Below are positions 12,416 to 24,010 of a DNA stretch of 60,000 nt, in pieces. Origin of the DNA: Lineus longissimus (taxonomy: Eukaryota; Nemertea; Pilidiophora; Heteronemertea; Lineidae); NCBI RefSeq assembly GCF_910592395.1, contig NC_088318.1, positions 15,316,349 to 15,376,348 on the forward strand, in the 5' to 3' direction. A program made the position numbers and the translations under genes. The notes below the pieces were generated by a model. It did no database searches. It saw only the letters and a list, made by a program, of their open reading frames with translations, and was not told the DNA's origin. The first letter of the stretch is position 1. Every line of letters starts with the position of its first letter.

Positions 12416-14932
12416 CTGTGGAGGGCAGCAGAAGTCTCATGTGTCCCATTGTTACCAGGATAATTCGACCAGGATCGTGGATATCTATCTCATGCACAGG
12501 GATGTACAGTAACTTTAATACTCAGCTGGGAGGAAGTACTGTTGAATCTTTCGCCCAGCAGACTGCAAGATGCCCTAATCAAAGACCAAAACAAGGTTGT
12601 TGGAAAGGATCTATTGCTTTTTCTCGTCCCGTATCAAATTGGTCAGCTGATTCCAGGTTTAGAACTCGCACAGTAAGAAATGACAGGAAACTGGCCACTC
12701 CGATCCCTACAAATTGGACATTTTTTACCAATTCAACATGTGCCGCGCCAGCTGATGATGATGCTGTTAACTATCCTACAGCAATTGATACAATAACCCT
12801 GTTATTATATCGGTATCGTGGAGAGAAGCAAAAAATCTCTCTCTGTGTGGATTAGGCTGCAGAAAGTTCATTTCATGGTTCTTGTCAGAGCCCTCACTGA
12901 TTTGCACATAAACCGCTTATTAATTTTACGTAGCTTTTGTTTACAAATATGGATGATAGTTTCCACCTTCAAGCTGAAGAGAAACCCTCATTAATTTCCT
13001 GAAAGTGGCTGACAAGAACAGTAGAATCAAATTTCATTGACCTTAGGTTACCTCAAACACTCAAAGAAACCTTGTGTCAATCAGGTTTGAACTTGGCAAA
13101 AAAGCTATCATATTAGTGGCACACACAGTAAGAAGTGAGAGAGATTGCTTGTAAGCTGAAGCATAAATAACCAATCTTCTAAGACTGCCATAGATACCAA
13201 TACCACGGATTGGATAATAATATCTTGAACACAAGTAGTCACAAGAGGACGGCCTCATCAAATTGACGGAATCATCAAATTGGTGAAACGGAATGGACTG
13301 AACGGGAACAGACTGGGCCATCATATTTTCAGAGCATTTGGTGAGGTGATGTTTGTGTGCAGGGCCGGAGAAGTGAACATTAACCCCTGATTTCCTCAGG
13401 ATGTTAGTGGTGGTGCAGCGCTTTAAGGTTATGGATTTTGATATGGTGGATTTTTTCATAGTCTTTGTTGTAACAGCCAAGTAATAATCTTGCCTCTTTT
13501 TTCTCTCCGTTGTATGTTTGTTGATGACAAGAGCTTTGATCTTAACCACAAGCAAAAGGTGGCCAAAGCAGGTACATCATGATGGCTATGGGAGAATATT
13601 GAGAAAAGCAGGTGACAGAGTCATAACAGAATATTGTATTCACAGACACTTTCACCCAAGGTCAAGTGAGCCAGTTCTTAAGAAGAACCACTTGCAATAT
13701 GTCTGATCAAATAAAACCTTTGGTAACTAAGCCTCGCTGGATTGAGCAATCCCATAATTATATTTCTCTTTACCATGGCAGTAATGGATATGACGCCAAT
13801 GACAGGTATAATCTGCCATGGCAACTTTCAAAAGAAGCCATCAGAAAATTTACCGCCACCGAAACTGCTTGCGTCTCATTAGAGACAAAAAAATATGTCA
13901 TGACTAAGCCCTGTGCGTATCTGAGATACAGAAATGTTACAGAAGACATTATCAACAGACTCCGAGTATGCTGTACGTGTGGCAACCAAAAATAGTAGGA
14001 AACCCAACAGTAATGACACTCTAGCTTACTATAGAATGCCCATGTTGGAGCTGCTATTATGAAACAGATGTTTGAGGGTGAATCTACAACCACAGTACTA
14101 CTTTCACCGATGGTCTATCGATGACCCTGTGCATGCCATGTCTTATGTTTTTCAATCGACCATTCACTAGAAATTGCAATGTCTGATGTCAGGTGTCATG
14201 TTGGAATAGATGTACAGCTTGATTCTAATGTCAGCCTTCCATGACCTCACCCCCCCCCCTCTCATACCATGTTCAAAAGGATGGGCCTGATCACATAACG
14301 GACGAAACCAACTTGACGCAATGCAGACCAAACGGACGTTGATTGAACAACAAACGAATCACAGGCATCACTAATTGGCTACAAAACATCCGACAGATGA
14401 CTAAATTAGGAAATTTAACTTCCTGTCAACAGAATCTCTTCCTTTAATTCAAGGACAAAGCAACTGTAGAAAACACAGTAATTGGAGTGTGAACCAGTTC
14501 TTTTGTTAATCATGGCAAATAATCAATGAGCACATTTGAAAGATTCATTGTCTGCACGAATTAAACATGTTTTCATTAAGCTGAATTGAAGAACGCTGAA
14601 AGCTGAAAACAAGAACGTTCAATGAAATTTTTACAAAAAAAGACACCTTGAGAAAAATTCCAAGTATCACTTTTTAAACAAATGCAGATCACCTCTTCCC
14701 TTTACAAACCTGTTGAATGATTCAATTTTATGTTCCTTGGGCTAAAAGGGTCACCACTTACAAGATGACGTTACACTTCATCAGACATCACGTGTGAAAC
14801 TACCATGTTTCTTCAGAAAATATCCATTTAATCAAAAATTAAGAAGCTGGGAAAACATGATAAGAGGATGATCGTGTCTGTGGTATTTGTTTTCATAGTT
14901 GCAAAAAATTGTGTACAACAGATGTGCTGGCA
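12416..14932. other. stretch with unusually many mid-length open frames; no gene called
   Basis: Frames of 147 codons (12412-12855 +), 164 codons (13061-13555 -), 109 codons (13666-13995 +) and 107 codons (13770-14093 -) crowd together here. None shows a recognisable domain, start context or splice structure, and two of them overlap antiparallel. A C10 run lies at 14250-14259. The crowding may be chance or the trace of a decayed element. Confidence 0.35.
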
Positions 14933-15385
14933 GCCAGATTTGTTGCCAAGATAGCATCCTTCGAGAGAATGAACTATTTTAGCAAAAGGACATATAACGT
15001 TTGAGATTTCACATGTGGCACAGATATTTCCTTCCAAAGAAGAACTTTCTGTGAACAAGCTGCATTGACAACGTTTGACATTTCACAGGGTGCCCGGAAG
15101 GTGTCTTCGAAAGGAAGAACCATTTAGCACAAGCGGCACTCATAACGTGTGAGATTTCACAGGTTGCTCGGACATTTTCCTTCAAAAGAAGGACCTTTCT
15201 TAGCAGAAGCCGCATTCAGAACATTTGAGATTTATCATACGTTGTGAGGACAGTTTACTTCAAAAGAAAGAACTCTTTGAGCACAAGCCGCAATCTCAAC
15301 ATTAGAGACTTCACATGTTGCTCAGGAAGTGTTTTTCATAAGAAAGGAACTCTTGGGGTACTACAAGCCACAATTCCTTTGAACC
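14933..15385 (-). repeat. tandem array, about 6 units of 74-78 bp, zinc-finger-like on minus strand
   Basis: A unit beginning ga(g/c)atttcac recurs at 15003, 15077, 15151, 15227 and 15305, with a decayed unit near 14933. Read on the minus strand, units give pieces resembling C2H2 zinc fingers: Y-E-C-x-L-C or E-C-G-F-C, then an aromatic position, then (H/P)-V-K-S-(H/Q)-T, followed directly by the next Y-E-C. Frames are broken by stops and one-base shifts in every unit, so no intact protein is made. A normal finger repeat is 84 bp. Here the H-to-C linker is about 11 bases short, and the Cys-to-His spacing is one residue long. The array is therefore either a pseudogene of a finger protein or a satellite derived from one. 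The tandem repetition is certain; the origin is inferred. Confidence 0.6.
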
Positions 15386-16499
15386 ACTCCTACCTTGAAG
15401 GTTTTAGGACAAACGACGCCAACCATTTATTCAACACAATACTTCTTATACTCACTTTGTAAAGAAACGGGCAACCATGCGCTCAATAAAGCGAAAATTG
15501 CCTCCATGATGTTGTTAATTTTTATTCTGTTGCATCTGGCTCATGGGATATAGCATCAGTGGTATCTATCATCGCTTTAATCCAGCTCATGATAAGATGG
15601 TTACAAGTTGGAGAAGTGCATGTTTGCAGTCTGGTATCAGCATTTGTGTAGTGGATTGTTAGGGTTCTTAAAAGCCAACGCTTTCCGTGTACATTGAATT
15701 TTGGCTCAGGAAAATAGAAATAAATAATGCCCTAGAGCATGTATTATGAATGCAAATTTGCTATAACTTGGCATTTTATACTAGTATTTGCATATCAGTC
15801 TACACAATGGCTGTGTCAAAATTTATATTCTGTACATATAAATACAATTAAAAATTCTTAAATACAAGTTCAATTTTCATATTCAAACGAACAGAGTACA
15901 CCTTTAAGATATTCTTCAGTAGAATGAGTACTATTTCAGTAATGGAGCCTGAACATCTGAAGTGCTGGTTACCTGCCCTTGTCCTGCAAAGAGTGGACAA
16001 TATTACAGTAGTCTGAAACACAATGCTAAGCCAGTACAGATACATATTAGATGTCTCATTTTTCCTAATAGGTTTCCAATATTTGCCCCATCTCCCATTG
16101 AGCTATTGTGCTGGTGTATTTATGAGCTCCCCCAGTGACTTTATGGTCTCTAATGGTCGCAGTATCATCATTATTTCTGCCAATATCTGAGATAGCTTGA
16201 TGGCGGAATGTCACCAGTCCAGGTAGGTATTGATACGTATGTGTTGCAAGATGGGCTCATGTTTGTAAGTGTAAAGGAACAAGTGATATCTCTTTCAGGC
16301 AAAAGCGCTAAACAAACAAGCAGGTATATTCTGTCATTCCTTTCATCTACTTATAAAGCAGGAGCCCGGGGGAAAGTTAACCTATCTTCTTTTTCTTCAT
16401 GACGATATATGTGCATTCGAGTTGATAATTTTTAATATATGGATGCCTGGCATGCGACAGGGTTCGGCTGTGAAAGTCATGAGAACAATGAGAATACAG
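15386..16499. other. no confirmed gene
   Basis: AT-rich sequence. A 23-base ATG-to-donor stretch at about 16199-16221 (donor gtccag|gtaggt) has no promoter or downstream exon to support it. CpG content rises at the end, leading into the next entry. Confidence 0.45.
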
Positions 16500-16565
16500 G
16501 ACGTACTTCGACAGATACTATGCACACGAAACGGTTAAATCAAAATCCGTCTTAGCTACCAGGAG
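16500..16565 (+). CDS. candidate small internal exon in CpG-rich patch
   Basis: This 66-base segment holds five CpGs. It ends at a strong donor (ccaggag|gtaaga) and has one frame open from an aatacag acceptor-like site (one leading base, 21 codons, two trailing bases). A second frame through the same patch is also open for 31 codons from an ATG at about 16443 to a TAA at 16537. The acceptor lacks a pyrimidine tract. Product unknown. Confidence 0.2.
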
Positions 16566-16717
16566 GTAAGAACTTAGTCCTTGAAAAGTGTGCTTGGAAC
16601 AGGATATAAATAATATTGTCTCGAAAATGACCTTCTCTCTAGATTTCCTTGCTAGTGATATGTATGAAAAGAATGGTACTTGGATGGAGGGCTCAGGGAA
16701 CTCACAACGTGAACATG

Positions 16718-16905
16718 GTATTTTACGGCAGATTAAAATTAATTAAATCAAGGGGAATACACAACCAGATCACAGTACTTTAAAGGAAGATATGATCAAT
16801 GTGATCAATGTGATCAAAGGGGATACCCAACCTGATGATGGTATTTTGATGGAGAATTAAAATCAATGCGATCAAGAAGAAAACACCAGCAGATCATCAC
16901 TAATA
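16718..16905 (+). repeat. degenerate tandem repeat, three units of about 57-66 bp
   Basis: Units start at about 16718, 16775 and 16841. They share gta(t/c)ttt near the start, a gattaaaat/gaattaaaatc-like stretch, a gatcaa motif, and a ggggatac/ggggaata-acacaacc stretch. A tgatcaatg motif is itself doubled in the middle unit. Confidence 0.65.
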
Positions 16906-17829
16906 CTAGTACTTCCTCATCACCTCTCAGGTCACCATTTAAGTCTTTAACATTTTATTATCGGCATTCTGTCAAACATACGGGGTATTGGAATATCAGA
17001 AGCGGATACATCCTCCAAAAAAAATCCATATAGTTCATTTAAACAAGGGAGCTTATAAATTCTATACCACGTAAAAGAGAAAAACAATCAAAGTTAAAAT
17101 ACCTGTAAGTCTTCTCAACTTGTTCACAAAGTTTTGAGAACATGTTTAATATAATAGTTTTGTTGTCACTTCAGAAAGAAATGCTGTCAAAAGCAGCATG
17201 ATTTTTTATTTCGTGAATATATGAAGAAAGAAATGTTCTGCACAACCATAGCAGAACAGCTTCAGCCAAACATTGAATTTCCTTGCATATGCATACAGGC
17301 TTGTATTTAGCAATGTCTGTTCTTGCAATTATGACCAGTATGAGGAAAAAGTCTGTTGTAAGGCTTTTAAGGGGGAGGGGGTAGCTGTCTCCATGTCCTG
17401 TTTTGAAAGTGCCCCACCAGGCAAGTTTGGTAGATGGTGAAGACATTTTGTTCCTTTTTGAAATTCTCAAATCCCACTAAAATATGGATGTCTACCCTGA
17501 AAATCTCTGCCATTTTTTGGTAAACGCCAACGTCCTGAAAAGGCCCCCCTTTAAACAACTACCAGTACCGTTAGTATAAACCTATCAGACATGTAGTCAC
17601 GATTGTATGTCCAATGAGACAAAGCCGCTTTATTGCAACGATCTCCCAAGATCACCAAGGCATGTTAGACTCTATCTTAGTTTCCCCAGCGTGAACACCA
17701 GTTAATCATGCCTTCCATTAGGATATGTCAAGGTGCAAGTCATTTTTCACCATTTTTTTCAGATCAGTACATTTGACCATCGCAAGCAACCAAGGTGAAG
17801 CAGAGATAAAAGCAAAGAGTTCTGGGCAC
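16906..17829. other. no recognisable feature
   Basis: AT-rich sequence. The overlapping minus-strand frames at 17171-17558 show no recognisable motif. Confidence 0.5.
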
Positions 17830-17985
17830 AGTATAGAGATGGCAGGAATTCATTGTGATGTTAACCATGTTAACTAGGGAATTGCAACTCATGTAATGAC
17901 GATATATACAGAGATGGCAGGAATTGTTATTGCTGTAACAATGTTTACTAAGTGACCCCACAATTCTTGGAAATTTACTCATGTA
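17830..17985. repeat. two-copy direct repeat, about 75-bp period
   Basis: The motif agagatggcaggaatt occurs at 17835 and again at 17910. Diverged but collinear tails follow: taac(c/a)atgtt(a/t)act and an actcatgta end. Confidence 0.7.
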
Positions 17986-18499
17986 TTTAAGTATTAAAAC
18001 TGCACGAGTGTTTTGAAGGAATATATATCACAACCTGTGATCACGTAAATTTCAGGGGCGAGACAACCACCGGTGTGACATTTTCACTAAAAAATAGACA
18101 AGTGTTGTTTTCTGTTGATCACCTGGCATTATTTACGAGTCAAATCTCGATCAATTTCATTCCAAAATCAAGGATCAAAGAACGCCTTATAACTGTCTGT
18201 CGACCACATATTCATTACCTCAAAGTTTTTTCTGCCCACGTTATGCCCTCAGGAATAGCTATATCCTGCCAATAGCAAGTAAAATTCTATTTCCGTCAGT
18301 CTTTGCAACAGGAGATGTAAAGGAGTGGAAAGGAATAGCATGGCCCTGCGGGATAAGAATATTATTCAATAAAGAAATTGCTGACATATTCCATATAACA
18401 AATAAAGGAAGACGAAAAAGGCCCTAAAAATGTACATTCATCTCCTCAGGTGGGTCTGTGTTTATCACATGAGATTTCCTAAAATTACAGCTTCAACTT
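17986..18499. other. no recognisable feature
   Basis: AT-rich sequence with no supported exon, repeat or RNA gene. Confidence 0.5.
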
Positions 18500-18600
18500 G
18501 CCAAGTCCAGACTTGCTGACGTTCCTGAGTAACAGCTGCATAAGCCAAGTCCAGACAGACTAATATTCCTGAGTAACAGCTACAAAAGCCAAGGCCAGAC
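18500..18600. repeat. 44-bp minisatellite, about 2.3 copies
   Basis: The motif gccaag(t/g)ccagac starts at 18500, 18544 and 18588, exactly 44 bp apart. The first two units also share ttcctgagtaacagct. Confidence 0.88.
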
Positions 18601-21517
18601 ATTCAAGATGGCCGAGTGGCGATCATGTTGGCAACCTAATTAGCAAAGCATACTTTGGCACTGATTTTAAAGGCTTCTCTAATCCTCCGGTAGCTGGAGC
18701 CGGGAGAGTGACAGGACAGTTGGAAAGCTGACAAGAACACTAATCATTGTTAGTGAAAAATCAGGTCTTGACCCACAGTTCTTGGCCTTTGTGCAGGGCT
18801 GTTGCCAGCTTTGAGGAACAAGCTACAGTAGTTGGATATCCACTACGGTACTATCGAGTTGCATCACTGCCAAAATCAAACTAGTTGCAGTAATAGATGG
18901 AATTGAAATCCTCTGCAAGTGACTTAAGATGCGAGATGATAAACTATGCTGCCATTTCGACTCAATTTGTGCGAACATAATCTGACGCGGCTCATTTGTC
19001 AGTGAAGCGATCACACGGTGGGTATTGATTGGACGATAGAAAGCAGGAAATGAAGGGGAGAGATAACGAGGAGGTTGGATTTAAAGCAAGAGCCAAGGCA
19101 TAAGGGACCATCTCAAAGATATAGTGAAGCCATATGATGAAATGGTTTCATCTGGGGGGGGGGGGGGGGGGGTGTCATAAGGCCATAGTTATAATTCCTA
19201 CCATAATGATGCATATCTTTCACAAGTGACTGCGCCTCATTTAAATTCAAATCCATTGCAAAAATACCTTGATGCAACAGGAAGGTTGAAAAATCTTGAC
19301 GAGTCAGTTCACCTTAGTTTCACTTTATTGCTTCAACTTGATAAAAAAGTTGCACAGAGTCCTAGCGTTCTACTGCACAGCCAGCTTCAATGTACTCTGA
19401 GATGATCCCGAATAAAGTGCTAGTAAGTTCAATCGGGTGAATCAGATTTCTACAGCTAGCTGCATTCATCCACATGAGTGATGCTGTTGCACAAATCATC
19501 ATTAGATGAGAGCGAAGTGAACGTTGGATATATCAATCTAAGATTGAACCCAAGAGCCCTGAACCGGCGATATCAATCATACAAGCACTTACGAGAGAAG
19601 ATAACACTTTAGTCAGTAAGTCATGTATGATCAACATTCCAACTGGAGGAAGTTGCTGTTCTGGAACGATGAAAGGAAGAAACCTAGATAACATCTTTTT
19701 TTTTAATGTTTTTTTATGAGGCAACTTTTGTTTTCAGGTCTCAAAAAACAAGAAATGAGCCAAGAATTCAAATAATGGTCGGGACAACTGTTTCTTGCAA
19801 GGATTATTAAGCAGGAAAAAGCCATCTATTGATTTAAAGTAACATTTAATTGTTTTAAATGTTTTATTAGTCAATTTGAAAAGGGAAAAAGATATATAGA
19901 TATATAGCTTCCTCAACACCAAGCACACACATTTCCTACCACCTTAAAGGTCGATATAAAAACCTGTCCACTTATAACCCAAGGGGTCAGAATCACAGTT
20001 TTCATCCCCTAATTGAATCCGTAGCACATCTCATTAGGGCGTCCTCACATCGCAACTTGTCCTATTGATAATGGACATCACCACACAGCCTCCGGTACCT
20101 TTGTCGGTGAGACCAAGCTGTGTGCGATTACTTGATTGACCAACCCGCTGGCTATAACTTACACACTGATTTTATTACAGGGTCTGTCCTATCCAACTGC
20201 TCGAGGCCCTTGACACTTTGTGACAATGTAAGAGTAATGCATGTTGAGTGGAATGCTTAAAGTTGGAGAAGATAAAATGTGATGCTCTCATTTCAAAATC
20301 AGGATGCTCCTTACTCAGCGTAATTAGCCACATTTGAAACTGTCCACTTAAAAAGATACATTGTTGCGAGGATGATTTTGGAAAGTTGGTAACAATGGAT
20401 TTTTTTAAATTGTTATCGGTTAGTTATTGATCAAAGCTGTTGGTACATTTTAACAGATGATTTCTCAACAGATAGCATAATGCACTCTTTTGGCAATGTT
20501 ATCCTTTAAACAAAGTATCTGAGAATTTGAAGTCATTTGAGTCAGAAAATTAAATTTTACAAACAAGCCACACAGCAATCTCATGAAATATTCAATGTGT
20601 CAATAGCCAGCACATCATGACAAATTTGAACCCCAGGGCCAGAACATTAGAATTATTGAGGCAGACACGCACTCCAGCAGGGATCATCATATTACCATGT
20701 TATCACACTTTACCTTTCAAATGAAGGAATTAGTATGTATCCATGGTAATCAAGGCTATCTTCATGCGGTAAAAAACTAGGAACATCCCGAATAATGAAG
20801 CTATATATCAGAATCAACTGACTACTTTTTGCCATAGACAACAAAGAGAGGTTATATATATTATTCACAATGTCACTTTTTACCCACAGGTTGTGTCATA
20901 TCATGTTTTTAAGCCTTAGCCAGATAACAAACATGTTCATGACAAGTCATGAACAGTGACAGTTGGCAATGTGAATACTAAACAACCAGGCCGAAAGTGC
21001 TATGGAATTGCTTCCACCACATTTTAGTCTTTTATCAATTCTTGCTCGATTCCTGATAAACTCACAAAATCCTTGCACATTTGCCTTGGCGGTATAGTAA
21101 TGGCCTAAAACTGCGAATTGAGGTGACTACCGAGAAGAAGCATACTTTGAAAACAAAGCATCCTTTGCCAACCAGGCTATCTTTCTAGACCATTAACCAA
21201 CCTAATAGATCCATAGGACATTGAATACAAAAGACCAGAGAAGAGCTCCTGTGGGTCTTCCCTCTATCAGTAATATTGGTGAGAAATGAAAGATTTCTTT
21301 GGAAATTTGTTTGGTGTGATGGTCTGGTATGTGTACTGATCAAGAATCCATTCCCATCCAACCCATCCTCAAAGTCGACTGGAGGCATCACAGAATCATT
21401 TCAGCAAGCTACTGGTAAGTGATCTATAAAGTCCTTTGCAACGAAGTGATTGTTTTTTTGCTGTAACTGGTGATGGAATCATGATTGATTTGTTATTTTT
21501 CTGCTGTAAAAACTTAC
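18601..21517. other. no confirmed gene; G19 homopolymer
   Basis: A run of 19 G occupies 19154-19172. An imperfect hairpin with cacacagc/gctgtgtg arms spans about 20081-20130. A 66-codon plus frame ending at a strong donor (about 21225-21415, ctactg|gtaagt) overlaps an antiparallel minus frame (21185-21391). With no clear acceptor for either, I leave both uncalled. Confidence 0.45.
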
Positions 21518-21652
21518 CTTCTTATGGGCCTTGAAAAGACACCCGAATCACTGCACCCCATATCAGATTCGATCAGCCACTCACCATTGCAACTCATCAC
21601 AACATCGCAGGCATTATGAGGGCTGCTGGAAATCTCTGTATCTTTGACAACA
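21518..21652 (-). CDS. candidate internal exon, cysteine-containing peptide
   Basis: On the minus strand a frame of 44 full codons runs from a cag at 21655-21653 to a strong donor (ccataagaag|gtaagt, boundary 21518/21517). The peptide has three cysteines (A-C-D-V-V-M-S-C and, 13 residues on, G-C) and a balanced composition, e.g. CNGEWLIESDMGCSDSGVF. It starts with one base and ends with two. The upstream candidate at 22058-22143 ends with two bases, so the two are phase-compatible and would splice in frame. The acceptor has a poor pyrimidine tract. No domain recognised. Confidence 0.28.
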
Positions 21653-22057
21653 CTGACATTTTATACTGACATTTTATAAGATGAACTGTCAACTTTGAGC
21701 ATTGGGAAGACAGATCTGACTGATTTTTCTGTATGATACCATCCACTCTCCTTTTCATAAATGATCAGTTTTACCACCCCCATTTTTATGAAAGTGGCTT
21801 TTTTCACATGACCTGTCGTTAACTACTTTTAGCAGGTTATTACTTAGGTGAGAGCTACGAAAAATTCAACTTTGCCATTTTCATTTGAAGAATGATGACA
21901 TTTGGACAATGCAATCTGCTCATGCTACCATGCCAACTTCATTGGAGTTTCATTAAAAATTTAGATAATCATTTCTCCAGAACTTCAGCAATTCCCAATT
22001 TAGTTACCAGTCTATTATGACAGCCACAAAGTTGATAAATCTTCTCTTCACACTTAC
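21653..22057. other. between two candidate minus-strand exons
   Basis: If the flanking candidates are real this is a 405-bp intron beginning gtaagt on the minus strand. It contains no other recognisable feature. Confidence 0.3.
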
Positions 22058-22143
22058 CTCTCTTGGATGTTCAATGAGATGGCTGATGCATTTTCAATTT
22101 TTGCCTGTATTTTCCCATTAAATATCAAACCACTACAAATCAA
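22058..22143 (-). CDS. candidate internal exon, unknown protein
   Basis: On the minus strand, tatcatgttttcag precedes 22143, and the segment ends at ccaagagag|gtaagtg, a strong donor. Only one frame is open: 28 codons in phase 0 plus two trailing bases. Its peptide ends in a helical-looking stretch (NGKIQAKIENASAISLNIQE). Those two trailing bases join in frame with the one leading base of the candidate at 21518-21652. No homology recognised. Chance remains a fair explanation. Confidence 0.28.
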
Positions 22144-23282
22144 CTGAAAACATGATAGCATTATTGAGAATGACACGCAGCCTTAGGCAGTCATCACATT
22201 GTACTATTTTCCATCAGACAATAGAGGATGTTACTTTTAGTATAGCTAGAGGAGCAAACTCGGTGGAGAGCAATGAATAGTCACATTCAGACTTCTAGGG
22301 AAACATATCTCCAACCTCAACAAAAGGCAAAGCTAAAGCATAGAACTGTTTACGAATACAATGGATTTTTGTAGGAAACTCATGGAATTCTATCTAAAAA
22401 TAAAATGTCACCCTGAAGATATGGCATTATTATTATTCTCATCGTAAGATGTGAGCTATCCCACTGATAATGAGTGGTGCTGGTAAAAACAACTAGAGAA
22501 CAACTAAAAGCAGCATCTTAAAGAAATGGAAAAATAAATGGAAACAAACACTTTTTTCTCTCTTTACAAAATGGGAGTCTACTGACACTGACGTCACTGG
22601 CAAATGTCCACCTCACTTGGGCTTTGCTGGAGCAGACTCTCAACTGCTAGTCTGATTGAACTAAGCTTACAGGAGGCAATGATAACTCAATAACCAACAT
22701 GTCACCCATGGATTCAGCTGATCAATGTTCGCCAAAAGAGGGGTATCATTGTAAAGGTATATATGAGAGCATAATCTAATCAAATGACATTTGTCCAATA
22801 GTACCCGTGACTTTCATGGTAGAGGGTCAGAGTTTCAATTTGCTCTTTTTCTCCTCCTCTTAAAAACCATTCACAAATATTTTTTTTATTGGCAATTCTC
22901 AGTTCACTAACCGCTCCAGCACACTAACAAGCCAGAATGAGCCATATCGTGTATGTCATGTTTGCCGTTCCTAACTGGCAGCATCTTGTTCAGGAAACTT
23001 CTTGCTGAGGATGGGCCTTGGCTACTGTTACGAAAGTTAATCCCCGAGCCTCAGGCAGAGTGGGATAAGTGCCTGAAATTAGAGCAACAAGGCCATGCTT
23101 TTTTCTTCTTAGTGGCTGCATAATGTTTTGTTTTTTTACCTGATAAGCTCTGAATATTCATGGCCAATCCATGAAATTGCTCACAGCTAGGTCTATTATA
23201 TCTAAGTGAATATATAACGTGGCAAGACACAGAGGATCGAATAACCCATCAAGACAAAAAATGTTGGTTTGCCAATGATGTT
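22144..23282. other. no recognisable feature
   Basis: AT-rich sequence with no supported exon, repeat or RNA gene before the MITE. Confidence 0.5.
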
Positions 23283-23508
23283 TTATGCCGTGGTCACACT
23301 GGGGTTTTAACACGAATTGAATTCGAATTAAAACGTTGATACGTATTGGGGCGTCACACTCAATTCGGTTCATACCGATCTCAATCCGCTTTAACCAACA
23401 CGGTTCTTAAACCGAATTGAATGCGAATCAGCTAATCCGAATCAACGAAACCGTATTGAGATTTCAAGTGTGACGCGCTTGATACGAATTAAGGTTTTCG
23501 ATCGCACT

Positions 23509-23518
23509 GCGCATGCGC
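23509..23518. promoter_or_regulatory. palindromic NRF1-type motif in the MITE
   Basis: The sequence reads tgcgcatgcgcc around 23508-23519, containing the perfect palindrome gcgcatgcgc. This is the core of the consensus site for nuclear respiratory factor 1 (erect wing/NRF family) in animals. Whether it is used here is unknown; it may simply be part of the transposon arm. Confidence 0.35.
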
Positions 23519-23639
23519 CCGGCGCATGGAAAGTGACCTTTGACCGCGGGAACTAGTGCTCCGAACTAGTTAACTGATGTATTTAAATGATCTCATTAAC
23601 TCAAATCGTTTTTCGTTATGCCATAGAATAGGGAAAAAT

Positions 23640-24010
23640 CAACTCCCTTGCACGTGACTTGCATTTCCATTTCCTGGCAAGGTATGTTGCCGCCGGTTCG
23701 TTGGTCAAAGGTACGCTGGTCAGCAACATCGTCGCGGCGGGGTTTTCCCCGGTTTTGGCCTCGTTTTCGAGGGCGAGGCCGGGATTCTCCGCTAATAGCG
23801 ACGGTGGTGTTGACTCGCTGAGGACACTCCTCTTTGACCCGAACTTTGGCAATAGGCATGGCCGGGAGATGGAAATGGTCAAGCACCTTACGCGATTTTA
23901 ACTTGTTAATAATGACTGTGTGATACTGTGATATTATACTTATATGTTTTGTACTCGTAAATTTTATTCTCCCATATGGGAGGTTAATAAATAATAATAA
24001 TAATAATAAT
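23640..24010 (+). mobile_element. retroposon-like insert with hairpin and (AAT)n tail
   Basis: The segment ends with a perfect 14-bp palindrome (ctcccatatgggag, 23969-23982), followed at once by a (TAA)n run (23985-24010). A 3' hairpin plus short microsatellite tail in place of poly(A) is typical of CR1/L2-like LINEs and their SINEs. Upstream is a GC-rich stretch with a plus-strand frame of 80 codons (23659-23901) that I do not recognise. The left boundary is a guess and no target duplication was found, so a nested 5'-truncated LINE or SINE is an inference. Confidence 0.4.

Noticed and set aside
12412-12855. 147-codon plus-strand frame as a gene.
   Set aside because: No domain, no start context, no splice support. 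A frame this long is expected about once by chance in 60 kb of double-stranded sequence of this composition.
14828-15215. Two short minus frames (76 and 68 codons) as separate proteins.
   Set aside because: They are pieces of the decayed tandem array, in shifted frames.
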